From: an uncultured Peptococcaceae bacterium | GTDB taxonomy: Bacteria > Bacillota > Peptococcia > Peptococcales > Peptococcaceae | Direction of reading: 5' to 3' | NCBI GenBank assembly: GCA_958451915.1 | Contig: CAUDRX010000023.1 | Coordinates: 1 to 18,892 of the forward strand | Length of the DNA: 18,892 nucleotides | Shown: piece after piece, positions 1-6,274 of the stretch | Layout of the letters: each line of letters begins with the position of its first letter | How positions within the stretch are numbered: position 1 is the first letter of the stretch | Notes under the pieces: generated by a model | What the model saw: only the letters and a program-made list of their open reading frames with translations | The model's database searches: none | What the model was told of the DNA's origin: nothing | Program-made: the position numbers and the translations under genes

Positions 1-1063
1 CATATACAGCGGCAGCGATCATGAAGAAGATGCCCCAGTTGAACTGATGATAAGCAACTTCCTTGAAGTTCAGGAGTGGTTTGCCATCGATGCGGATGAT
101 CAGGAAGAGCATGATCCAGATCAAGGTGATACCCATGGTGCTGATGGTGTTGAGGAAGTCACAGATTGGGTTGCCCTTCACGAAGGTAGGGACGAGGACC
201 ATGAGCAGGTAGATAGGGATCATCCAGAGGTAGATCTTCTGGGTGAGGTTCATTTTAGGCAGTGGCATCTGTTTTTCAACCGTTGCTGGGTCGACGGCTT
301 TCAGCTTGCTCATGTCGACGCGCAGGACATAACGGATGGCGATCATATAGATGGCCATGATCAAGGTCGTCATGATGAGGTCAACGACCATGTACTGTGC
401 CATAGGGATGGTCATTGGGTTGCCCATGGCAGCGGTCATGGACTGGAAGGCTGCATAAGGGATCAGCTGAGCGCCCATGAATGGGAAGAATGGCTGTGCC
501 AGGGTCGAAACGGCGAACATGCCGACGAAATAATATTTCCAGAAGCGGTCTTCTCTCTTGACACCGACGGATTCCATCAGGGTGACGGCGATCGGCCAGA
601 GGATGATCAGGGAAGTGATAGGGCTGACGATCGCGGCCAATACGAAGCAGCATGCATAGAAGACTGCCAGGAAGGTCATTGGACGGCCTTTGAAGACCTT
701 GCGGGTCAGGAACCATTTTGCGATGTACTTGGTGTCGCCAACTTCATCCATGGCACCAAAGAGGACCATGCAGAAGAGGGTCAGAAGGACGGTGTTGACG
801 CCAACAGCGTTCATCCAAACGCCATTGAACCCGCCTTCGCCACCATAACCGGAGATCGCGATGAAGAACAGACCGACCAAGCTAGGCCAGAGTGTATCGC
901 ACGCACTCCAAAGATAAACCATTGCTAAGAACGCACCAACGCAGCGCATCCCGAGCGGAGTGATCGGATCGATCGGTGGGATCAGCCAGAAGATGGCAAG
1001 AAGCCCGAAACCGATGACCAAGTGCAGCGGATATAAGCTGCGTTTTTTCTTTGCTTCACTCAT
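1..1063 (-). CDS. DASS/SLC13-family anion permease, paralogue 1 (3' end outside window)
   Basis: Reading the minus strand from ATG at 1063 gives 354 uninterrupted codons running off the left edge, so the C-terminal part (about 138 residues by comparison with the neighbour) is missing. The protein is a polytopic inner-membrane carrier and aligns without gaps to the neighbouring permease at 1302-2780, about three quarters identical by hand alignment. Both begin MSEAKKKRSLYPLHLVIG. DASS/SLC13 carriers import di- or tricarboxylates or sulfate with cations; the substrate here cannot be read. The N-terminal hairpin region, where the family carries its first substrate/Na+ signature, reads IVSPITSLI, whereas the neighbour has VCQPMTALI, so specificity may differ. 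An in-frame ATG at 1072 (adding Met-Arg-Lys) is an alternative start; the AGGAAAGG-type ribosome site suits 1063 better. A terminator separates it from the upstream paralogue, so it probably has its own promoter. Confidence 0.88.
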   Translation of the reverse strand, partial: MSEAKKKRSLYPLHLVIGFGLLAIFWLIPPIDPITPLGMRCVGAFLAMVYLWSACDTLWPSLVGLFFIAISGYGGEGGFNGVWMNAVGVNTVLLTLFCMVLFGAMDEVGDTKYIAKWFLTRKVFKGRPMTFLAVFYACCFVLAAIVSPITSLIILWPIAVTLMESVGVKREDRFWKYYFVGMFAVSTLAQPFFPFMGAQLIPYAAFQSMTAAMGNPMTIPMAQYMVVDLIMTTLIMAIYMIAIRYVLRVDMSKLKAVDPATVEKQMPLPKMNLTQKIYLWMIPIYLLMVLVPTFVKGNPICDFLNTISTMGITLIWIMLFLIIRIDGKPLLNFKEVAYHQFNWGIFFMIAAAVY

Positions 1064-1096
1064 TTTTCTCATCCTTTCCTTTTGTCCGAGTGAGGC

Positions 1097-1163
1097 GGCG
1101 CTGATATCGATTATTTTCATTTATGATAGCCATCAGCGCCTTTCTCATGGCATTAATGATAGC
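1097..1163 (-). promoter_or_regulatory. Possible operator region: direct and inverted repeats upstream of permease 1
   Basis: Two near-identical 13-mers, CATTTATGATAGC (1118-1130) and CATTAATGATAGC (1151-1163), lie 33 bp apart, about three helical turns. A separate 9-bp inverted repeat, GGCGCTGAT (1097-1105) and ATCAGCGCC (1132-1140), brackets the first copy. On the minus strand each direct repeat contains TATCAT, which could serve as a -10 box, but I find no convincing -35 partner. A regulator-binding role, perhaps for the nearby Crp/Fnr-type protein, is inference. Confidence 0.35.
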
Positions 1164-1249
1164 ACAGATTAATCTTTCTTATTAGTAGCCTAGGCTTCAC
1201 CTTGCCCATGATCTTCACCATTTTGTTACCGGCTCCCGAAATCCCGAAC

Positions 1250-1283
1250 AAAAAAATACCTGCCACCGCAGTGACAGGTATTT
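1250..1283 (-). terminator. Rho-independent terminator of permease paralogue 2
   Basis: The arms AAATACCTG (1254-1262) and CAGGTATTT (1275-1283) are complementary, with an inner CAC/GTG pairing. In the minus direction a run of seven T follows (plus-strand A at 1250-1256). It sits just beyond the stop codon at 1302 and separates the two permease genes transcriptionally. Confidence 0.85.
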
Positions 1284-1301
1284 GAAAAAGTCGAAAAGAT
1301 C

Positions 1302-2780
1302 TTAGCCCATGAGCATCTTGGCCATCGGATAGCCGATGCAGACATAGAGGACCAGCGCGAGGATGCAGATCGGGAAGCCAACAGTCAGGATATCCTTGGT
1401 GTTGTAGATCTTCTTCATCCCGTGCATCATACCAGCATGAGGGGAAGCGGCTGGGGTCAGCATGGCAACGAAGACCATGAGGATGACACCCGCTGCGACT
1501 GGCATTGGGTTGATGCCCATCTGGTTGGAGAAGTTCAAGACAACTGGCATGAGCGTGACGGCCATAGCCGCGTTGTTCGCAAAGTTGGTAACGATGAGGG
1601 CAACGGTGAACATGATGGCAACGAAGGCCATTTCGCTGCGGCCACCGAGGATAGGGGTCAGAGCACCGATGAGGAAGTCTGGGATCCCAGTGGCTTCATC
1701 AGAGAGGGTGTTGGCGCCATATACAGCGGCAGCGATCATGAAGAAGATGCCCCAGTTGAACTGGCGGTAAGCGACTTCCTTGAAATCGAGGAGTGGCTTG
1801 CCATCGATGCGCACGATCAGGAAGAGGATGACCCAGATGAGGGCGATACCCATAGGCCCGATGAAGTTCAGTGCGCGGCAGATCAGGAAATCTGGGAAGA
1901 AGCTTGGTACGAGCATCATCACCAGGAAGATCGGTACCATCAGGAGATAGATCTTCTGACGCAGGTTCATTGGAGGCAGTGGCATCTGTTCAGCGATCAT
2001 TTCAGGATCAACGGCTTTGAGCTTGCTCATGTCCACACGGAAGACGAACTTCATGGCGATGATGTAGATGGCCATGATGAGGGCGGTCATAACGATGTCC
2101 ATGATCATGTAAGGACCCATAGGGATGGTCATTGGATTGCCCATAGCAGCGGTCATACTTTGGAACGCAGAGTAAGGGATCAGCTGTGCGCCCATGAATG
2201 GGAACAGCGGCTGAGAAAGCGTTGCAACCGCGAACATGCCAACGAAGAAATAACGCCAGAATTTCTCTTCACGGCCGATGCCCATGGTCTCCATGAGACT
2301 GAGACCGACCGGCCAGAGAATGATGAGTGCGGTCATCGGCTGGCAGACAGCGCTGATCGCGAAGACACAGATATAGAAGATCGCCAGGAAGACGACAGGG
2401 CGTCCCTTGAAGATCTTGCGGGTCAAAAACCACTTGGCGATGTACTTGGTGTCGCCTTCTTCGTCCATGGCGCCAAAGAGCACCATCGCAAAGAGGGTCA
2501 GGAGAACGGTGTAGACACCAACCGCGTTCATCCAAACGCCGTTGAAGCCGCCTTCACCGCCATAACCGCTGATCGCCAACATAAACAGACCGACCAAACT
2601 TGGCCACAGTGTATCACAGGCACTCCAGAGATAGACCATCCCGAGGAAAGCACCTGCGCAGCGCATCCCCAGCGGGGTGATCGGATCGATCGGTGGCATG
2701 ATCCAGAATAATGCGATGAGCCCAAGGCCGATCACCAGGTGGAGTGGATACAAGCTGCGTTTTTTCTTTGCTTCACTCAC
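1302..2780 (-). CDS. DASS/SLC13-family anion permease, paralogue 2
   Basis: This is a complete 492-residue polytopic membrane protein with more than ten hydrophobic segments, the usual size for bacterial divalent-anion:Na+ symporters of the DASS family. The C-terminal half contains IVTNFANNAAMAVTLMP (about residues 400-416), resembling the family's second substrate/cation signature; the N-terminal counterpart region reads VCQPMTALI. The first residues (MSEAKKKR) are a short basic cytoplasmic tail. The start codon is GTG at 2780, behind an AAAGGAAAGG-type site. A three-codon ORF (ATG AAA AAA TAG, 2791-2780) overlaps the GTG by one base, whereas the first paralogue has an in-frame ATG at the matching place. 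The gene is transcribed away from a Crp/Fnr-family gene and ends in its own terminator. The role (uptake of a dicarboxylate or related anion) is a family inference. Confidence 0.9.
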   Translation of the reverse strand: MSEAKKKRSLYPLHLVIGLGLIALFWIMPPIDPITPLGMRCAGAFLGMVYLWSACDTLWPSLVGLFMLAISGYGGEGGFNGVWMNAVGVYTVLLTLFAMVLFGAMDEEGDTKYIAKWFLTRKIFKGRPVVFLAIFYICVFAISAVCQPMTALIILWPVGLSLMETMGIGREEKFWRYFFVGMFAVATLSQPLFPFMGAQLIPYSAFQSMTAAMGNPMTIPMGPYMIMDIVMTALIMAIYIIAMKFVFRVDMSKLKAVDPEMIAEQMPLPPMNLRQKIYLLMVPIFLVMMLVPSFFPDFLICRALNFIGPMGIALIWVILFLIVRIDGKPLLDFKEVAYRQFNWGIFFMIAAAVYGANTLSDEATGIPDFLIGALTPILGGRSEMAFVAIMFTVALIVTNFANNAAMAVTLMPVVLNFSNQMGINPMPVAAGVILMVFVAMLTPAASPHAGMMHGMKKIYNTKDILTVGFPICILALVLYVCIGYPMAKMLMG

Positions 2781-2877
2781 TATTTTTTCATCCTTTCCTT
2801 TTCGCGAGTTTCAGGAATCTTCCGACAGTTAATCAATGCTGTTTATCAGAACGATTCCCGTTTTACTTATCACACAC

Positions 2878-2906
2878 ATTTTAATGGTTTCTAAAAAATT
2901 TGTCTG
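2878..2906 (-). promoter_or_regulatory. Predicted promoter of permease paralogue 2
   Basis: Minus strand: -35 CAGACA (2906-2901), 17-bp spacer, -10 TAAAAT (2883-2878). The leader to the GTG start would be roughly 90 nt. The match is 4/6 and 5/6 to the housekeeping consensus. Confidence 0.5.
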
Positions 2907-2943
2907 TAGTCTGGACTTCATATTTTGTCGGATAATGTCTTAC

Positions 2944-2971
2944 TTCAAACAAAAAATTCTGTTACTATTAT
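2944..2971 (+). promoter_or_regulatory. Predicted promoter of the Crp/Fnr-family gene
   Basis: -35-like TTCAAA (2944-2949), 16-bp spacer, -10 TATTAT (2966-2971). The -10 box lies inside a small dyad, TTCTG (2957-2961) and CAGAA (2974-2978), which could allow autoregulation. This intergenic region (2781-3052) is AT-rich and holds divergent promoters. Confidence 0.45.
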
Positions 2972-3052
2972 AAGCAGAACTTCATTTTTGCAATTTTTTA
3001 ACATTCTCGCATCATCCATTAACATCCATGACATTCATACAGGGAGACACCT

Positions 3053-3724
3053 ATGGACCAGAAAGCCATCGCCGAATTAACATCCTATCCCATCGTCACC
3101 TTCCAGAAAGGTGACAGCATCCTGAACTATGATGAAGGCACCCACTACATCTACTACCTCACCGAAGGCCACGCCATGCGCCAGATCATCACGAGCGCCG
3201 GCGAAGAGATCTTTTTTGAAGAATACCTGCCTGGCAAGACCGTTTACGCGCTGCTCGGTCCTTTCGTGCTCTACACGACCATCGCGCCCATCCACGGCAA
3301 CACCATGACAGCGCTCTCAGACGTTCGGGCACACCGCCTCTCTGCCATCGAGTTCGATGCCTTCCTTGACCATCATCCGGAGGTCATGAAAGAGCTGATC
3401 CGCCGCCTCACTGCCGAATACACAATGCTCCTGAACAATTTCGTCGGCAAGCAAAAGGGCCAGGCGCCGCCGCGCGTTGCCAGCTTTATCCTCGAACGCG
3501 CCACCACAGCGGCTGATGGGCGCCTCGTCTTCAGCCGCTGCTCGAGCGTCTCGGACATCGCCCGCTTTCTCGGCATGCACCGCATCACCGCCAACAAGAT
3601 CATCCTCGCCCTGCGCAACGCTGGCGCCATCACTTATAATGACAACAATGAGCTGGAAATTCTTGACAGGGAACTGCTTGAAGAATACGCACAGGGATTG
3701 CGCAAGATCGACTACAAAAAATAA
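3053..3724 (+). CDS. Crp/Fnr-family transcriptional regulator
   Basis: This 223-residue protein has the family's usual length. Residues about 10-120 form the cyclic-nucleotide-binding-like beta-barrel (GDSILNYDEG, then an ALSDVRAHRL strand). A long dimer helix follows (HHPEVMKELIRRLTAEY), then a C-terminal winged helix-turn-helix with SSVSDIARFLGMHRITANK as the recognition region. The only cysteine lies in RCSS near the helix-turn-helix, so there is no Fnr-type iron-sulfur cluster motif; a small-ligand sensor is more likely. The start is ATG with AGGGAG six bases upstream. It is divergent from the tandem permeases, the classic arrangement for a local regulator, so it probably controls them in response to the transported substrate or a derivative. 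Target and ligand are inference. A strong terminator follows at once. Confidence 0.88.
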   Translation: MDQKAIAELTSYPIVTFQKGDSILNYDEGTHYIYYLTEGHAMRQIITSAGEEIFFEEYLPGKTVYALLGPFVLYTTIAPIHGNTMTALSDVRAHRLSAIEFDAFLDHHPEVMKELIRRLTAEYTMLLNNFVGKQKGQAPPRVASFILERATTAADGRLVFSRCSSVSDIARFLGMHRITANKIILALRNAGAITYNDNNELEILDRELLEEYAQGLRKIDYKK

Positions 3725-3765
3725 AGAGAACGTCTGCCGGGCTGACGGCAGGCGTTCTCTTTTCT
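3724..3765 (+). terminator. Rho-independent terminator after the Crp/Fnr gene
   Basis: A long stem pairs AAGAGAACG-CTGCCG with CGGCAG-CGTTCTCTT around a loop of about six bases, followed by a short T-run at 3760-3763. It begins directly at the stop codon. Confidence 0.85.
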
Positions 3766-3773
3766 CAGGAATA

Positions 3774-3820
3774 AGGAACGACCCCAAACCTAGTGAAAGG
3801 AGAGGTTTGGGGCCGTTCCT
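3774..3820. repeat. Second long inverted repeat (18-bp arms)
   Basis: AGGAACGaCCCCAAACCT (3774-3791) pairs with AGGTTTGGGGcCGTTCCT (3803-3820) with a single mismatch and an 11-base loop containing AGGAG. Neither side is followed by a proper T-run, so this is not a standard terminator. It stands about ten bases behind the terminator stem. Confidence 0.7.
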
Positions 3821-4016
3821 GATAAGCAGAAAATAAAACGAAGAAGGATTGATGAAGAAGAAATTCAAATAACTCAACTTCCATTGTGGATCCCCTGATC
3901 CACCGTTTCTGTTTCGTCCATTAATTTTCTTCATGTTAATTATAAATCATATTTTTGCAAAATGCAAGTCTTTTCGATATTTTTTTGCGCACCTGTACGA
4001 AGTTTTTTGCAAAACC

Positions 4017-4025
4017 TGCTACAAT
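4017..4025 (+). promoter_or_regulatory. Predicted extended -10 promoter of the hydrolase-glycosylase-cupin operon
   Basis: TGCTACAAT forms an extended -10 (TGn plus TACAAT at 4020-4025). No good -35 box lies at 16-18 bp, which extended -10 promoters tolerate. The ribosome site AAGGAGG is at 4041-4047. Confidence 0.5.
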
Positions 4026-4057
4026 AGAGCCAATCACACGAAGGAGGTATGATCTTC

Positions 4058-4597
4058 ATGTTCACTACCAACGACCTGCTCATCGTCATCGATATGCAGA
4101 ACGATTTCATCGACGGTGTGCTTGGCACCAAAGAAGCCCAGGCAATCGTTTCGGATGTGGCGGCGCGCATCCGCCAGCACCACGGACCCGTCTATTACAC
4201 CCTCGACACCCATGGGAGTGATTATCTGATGACCCAGGAAGGCCATTATCTGCCGGTCGAGCACTGTCTCAAAGGCACTGACGGCTGGGCCCTCAACGAA
4301 GAGATCGCCCGTGCCCTTGCCATGCAGAGTGCCCGCGGCTTTGAAAAGCCAACTTTCGGCTCGACGGCACTGGCCCACGCGGTGGCACAGCTCCACGCAG
4401 AAAAACCGCTCACCTCGATCACCCTCGCCGGAGTCTGCACCGATATCTGCGTCATCTCCAACGCCATGCTCCTGAAGGCAGCGCTGCCGAATGTGCCGAT
4501 CTACGTCCTTGCCGGCCTCTGCGCCGGCGTCACACCAGAGAGCCACGAGACGGCGCTGAAAGCAATGGAAGCCTGCCAGATGGCGGTGCTGCGATGA
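4058..4597 (+). CDS. Nicotinamidase-like cysteine hydrolase (isochorismatase superfamily)
   Basis: The protein has 179 residues from ATG 4058. An in-frame ATG at 4049 lies only one base from AAGGAGG (4041-4047), too close, so 4058 is chosen. The isochorismatase-fold catalytic triad is visible: Asp12 (IDMQNDF), Lys97 (FEKPTFGS) and Cys131 (TDICV), with the usual cis-peptide region GVC just before. A nicotinamidase-type metal site is also present: Asp50-Thr-His52 and His69 in LPVEHCLKGTDGW. These argue for an amidase acting on nicotinamide or a similar amide, giving nicotinate for NAD salvage, in the cytoplasm; the exact substrate is inferred. The stop overlaps the next start in ATGA (4594-4597), so the two are translationally coupled. 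Confidence 0.83.
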   Translation: MFTTNDLLIVIDMQNDFIDGVLGTKEAQAIVSDVAARIRQHHGPVYYTLDTHGSDYLMTQEGHYLPVEHCLKGTDGWALNEEIARALAMQSARGFEKPTFGSTALAHAVAQLHAEKPLTSITLAGVCTDICVISNAMLLKAALPNVPIYVLAGLCAGVTPESHETALKAMEACQMAVLR

Positions 4598-5127
4598 GCG
4601 CGCACGTCACCCACACCCTCACGCCCTGGTTTGACGAGACAAGCCGGGTACTGGTCCTGGGCACCATGCCTTCGCCCAGATCCCGCGCCCGCAGCATGTA
4701 TTACGGCCACCCGCAGAATCGCTTCTGGCCGACCTTGGCTGCGCTCTGGCAGGAAACGGTGCCGCGCTCACCGGAAACAGCACGTGCTTTTGCCATGCGC
4801 CACCACATCGCCCTCTGGGATGTGCTCGCAGCCTGCGACATCGACGGTGCCGCTGACAGCAGCATCACCGATCCTGTGCCAAACGACGTGCCCTGGCTGC
4901 TCGCGCAGGCGCCAGGTATCCACACGATCGTCACCACCGGCAAAAAAGCCCAGTCGCTCTACGAGCGCTTTCTCTACCCGCGCACCGGCATCCGCCCCCT
5001 CGCGCTGCCTTCAACCTCTGCCGCCAACCGCGGCTGGTGGCCAGATGACAAGCTCGTGGGCGCTTACCGTATTCTCTATGACCTGATCGAAGGAGGCCCG
5101 GACCATGGATCTTGCGAACCTTTTTGA
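4594..5127 (+). CDS. DNA-deoxyinosine glycosylase (uracil-DNA glycosylase superfamily, family 6-like)
   Basis: The protein has 177 residues. Motif 1 reads GTMPSPRS (residues 23-30), followed by YYGHPQNRFW with Asn42, which corresponds by position to the asparagine needed for catalysis in family 6 (hypoxanthine-DNA glycosylase) enzymes. Motif 2 is LPSTSAANR (138-146), the DNA-intercalating loop of the superfamily. The predicted job is base excision of deaminated adenine (hypoxanthine) and possibly uracil from DNA. The start overlaps the upstream stop by four bases, and the 3' end overlaps the cupin gene by 23 bases. The last residues (GGPDHGSCEPF) come from that overlap and are unlikely to be conserved. 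The family is recognised from motifs; substrate preference is not. Confidence 0.82.
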   Translation: MSAHVTHTLTPWFDETSRVLVLGTMPSPRSRARSMYYGHPQNRFWPTLAALWQETVPRSPETARAFAMRHHIALWDVLAACDIDGAADSSITDPVPNDVPWLLAQAPGIHTIVTTGKKAQSLYERFLYPRTGIRPLALPSTSAANRGWWPDDKLVGAYRILYDLIEGGPDHGSCEPF

Positions 5128-5419
5128 TGCCGGCGAACAAACGCCGGAAGAAGCCACAGCCGTACTCTATGAAAAAGGCGGCGTGCGCATCGAACGCATC
5201 GTCAGCTGGGGCCACACCACACCCGAAGATGACTGGTACGACCAGGAAGAAGACGAATGGCTTGTCCTGCTCAAAGGACGCGCCATCCTGCGCTATGAGG
5301 ACGGCAGCCTCCAGCCGCTGTACAAAGGCAAGCCCTGTCTCATCCCTGCCCATGTGCGCCATCAGGTCGCAGCCACAACTTCACCGGCGATCTGGCTCTG
5401 CGTCTTTAACCGCATCTGA
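5105..5419 (+). CDS. Small cupin-domain protein
   Basis: This 104-residue single-domain cupin starts at ATG 5105 with AAGGAGG eight bases upstream, inside the 3' end of the glycosylase gene. The sequence RIVSWGHTTP-WYDQEEDEW-LLKG followed by LIPAHVRHQV matches a known family of short bacterial cupins. The first cupin motif lacks the usual His-x-His pair and instead has an acidic stretch (YDQEEDEW, residues 45-52). The second motif keeps His83 and His86. Metal binding is therefore uncertain and no enzyme activity can be assigned. It is the last gene of the operon, ended by a strong terminator. Confidence 0.8.
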   Translation: MDLANLFDAGEQTPEEATAVLYEKGGVRIERIVSWGHTTPEDDWYDQEEDEWLVLLKGRAILRYEDGSLQPLYKGKPCLIPAHVRHQVAATTSPAIWLCVFNRI

Positions 5420-5423
5420 ACGC

Positions 5424-5466
5424 AAAAATGCTGGCCGAAAGGATCTTCCTTTCGGCCAGCATTTTT
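5424..5466. terminator. Bidirectional rho-independent terminator
   Basis: The arms AAAAATGCTGGCCGAAAGG (5424-5442) and CCTTTCGGCCAGCATTTTT (5448-5466) are perfectly complementary around ATCTT. T-runs occur on both strands, so it serves the cupin operon (plus) and the converging ccdA-like gene (minus). Confidence 0.93.
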
Positions 5467-6177
5467 TCATGATAACGCAAGCCAGAACATATACAGCCCA
5501 ACCGCCAGGATGAGAGATCCCATGAGCACTTTGCTCACCGTCGCGAAATGCTGATAACGGCCGCTGTCCTTGAGCCGCTGCACAAACCCCACCGAGGTCC
5601 CCGCGATGAGCACGAGCACACTGTGCCCGGCAGCGTAACAGAGCATCAGGAGCACGCCCCAGAGCAGATTGCCGCTGCCGGCAACAAGTGCCAGGAGCGC
5701 CACCAGGATCGGCGTCGAACAGGGGCTGGCAAAGATGCCTGCGAGGATCCCTGTGAAGAAAGCGCCGATGAAACCGCGGCGGGCATTTTTGCTGAGCACA
5801 TCGGTCTCCGGTATGATCTCGAAGACGTCCCAGATCTGCAGCGCCATCAGCACCATGATCACCCCAAGGATGATGTGCCAGAGCGATGACGAAGTGCCCA
5901 GCAGATGCCCCACCGAAGTCGCAACGAGTCCCAGACAGACAAAGGTCACCGCCGTACCGCCGGCAAACGTCAGCGAATAGAGAAAGGCGCGCTTCGTTGT
6001 CTTTTCGCCAATACCACCGATGTAGCCGATGATCAGCGGAATACTCGAAAGGCAGCACGGCGTGAACGCCGCCAGCATCCCCGCTGCCAGCGCCAGCAGT
6101 GGTCCCAGCCAGGGCACCTGCCCGATCACTCCAACGATCTGTTCCACCCAGCCATCGATCATCGCATCCATATCCAC
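5467..6177 (-). CDS. CcdA/DsbD-type membrane thiol-electron transporter
   Basis: The 236 residues contain about six hydrophobic segments, the size and layout of CcdA proteins. The two redox cysteines of the family are visible: FTPCC (Cys41, with an extra Cys42) and ASPCSTP (Cys153). Such proteins pass electrons from cytoplasmic thioredoxin across the membrane to extracytoplasmic thiol-reducing partners used in cytochrome c maturation or disulfide reduction. No thioredoxin-like partner is encoded nearby, so the recipient is unknown. The start is uncertain: GTG at 6177 has AGGA seven bases upstream, and ATG at 6171 (two codons later) has AAGGA nine bases upstream. The gene follows an aldo/keto reductase gene but is separated from it by a terminator. 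Confidence 0.85.
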   Translation of the reverse strand: MDMDAMIDGWVEQIVGVIGQVPWLGPLLALAAGMLAAFTPCCLSSIPLIIGYIGGIGEKTTKRAFLYSLTFAGGTAVTFVCLGLVATSVGHLLGTSSSLWHIILGVIMVLMALQIWDVFEIIPETDVLSKNARRGFIGAFFTGILAGIFASPCSTPILVALLALVAGSGNLLWGVLLMLCYAAGHSVLVLIAGTSVGFVQRLKDSGRYQHFATVSKVLMGSLILAVGLYMFWLALS

Positions 6178-6221
6178 TCATCCTTCCTTTCTTATCTCCC
6201 TGCCACGTGCAGAAAGCCACG

Positions 6222-6262
6222 AAAAAAGTGCCGCTCCCTTTGTAAGCAAAAGGAACGACACT
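6222..6262 (-). terminator. Rho-independent terminator after the aldo/keto reductase gene
   Basis: In the minus direction AGTGtCGtTCCTTTT pairs with AAAGGGAgCGgCACT, including G-U pairs, and is followed by six T (plus-strand A at 6222-6227). It lies just past the stop at 6275. Confidence 0.78.
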
Positions 6263-6274
6263 GTCGCATCCATC

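Larger units (their letters stand above)
3725..4057. other. 333-base intergenic region rich in inverted repeats
   Basis: No protein-coding gene is supportable here. In order it holds the terminator at 3724-3765, the inverted repeat at 3774-3820, a third nested structure, and the promoter and ribosome site of the next operon. The third structure is an outer pair ATGAAGAAGAAATT (3852-3865) and AATTTTCTTCAT (3923-3934), flanking an inner perfect hairpin GTGGATC-CCCT-GATCCAC (3886-3903). The stretch 3935-4015 is AT-rich with nothing else recognisable. Confidence 0.6.

Noticed and set aside
1422..2711. Long plus-strand open frame (429 codons) antisense to permease 2, and a similar one at 47-928 antisense to permease 1
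   Set aside because: Composition is dominated by Asp, Glu, His and Gly, as expected from reading hydrophobic codons backwards. There are no ribosome sites or domains, and the minus-strand permeases explain the sequence.
3317..3934. Minus-strand open frame of 205 codons overlapping the Crp/Fnr gene and its terminator
   Set aside because: It runs antisense through a well-supported regulator and through three hairpins, with no ribosome site; it is a by-product of codon bias.
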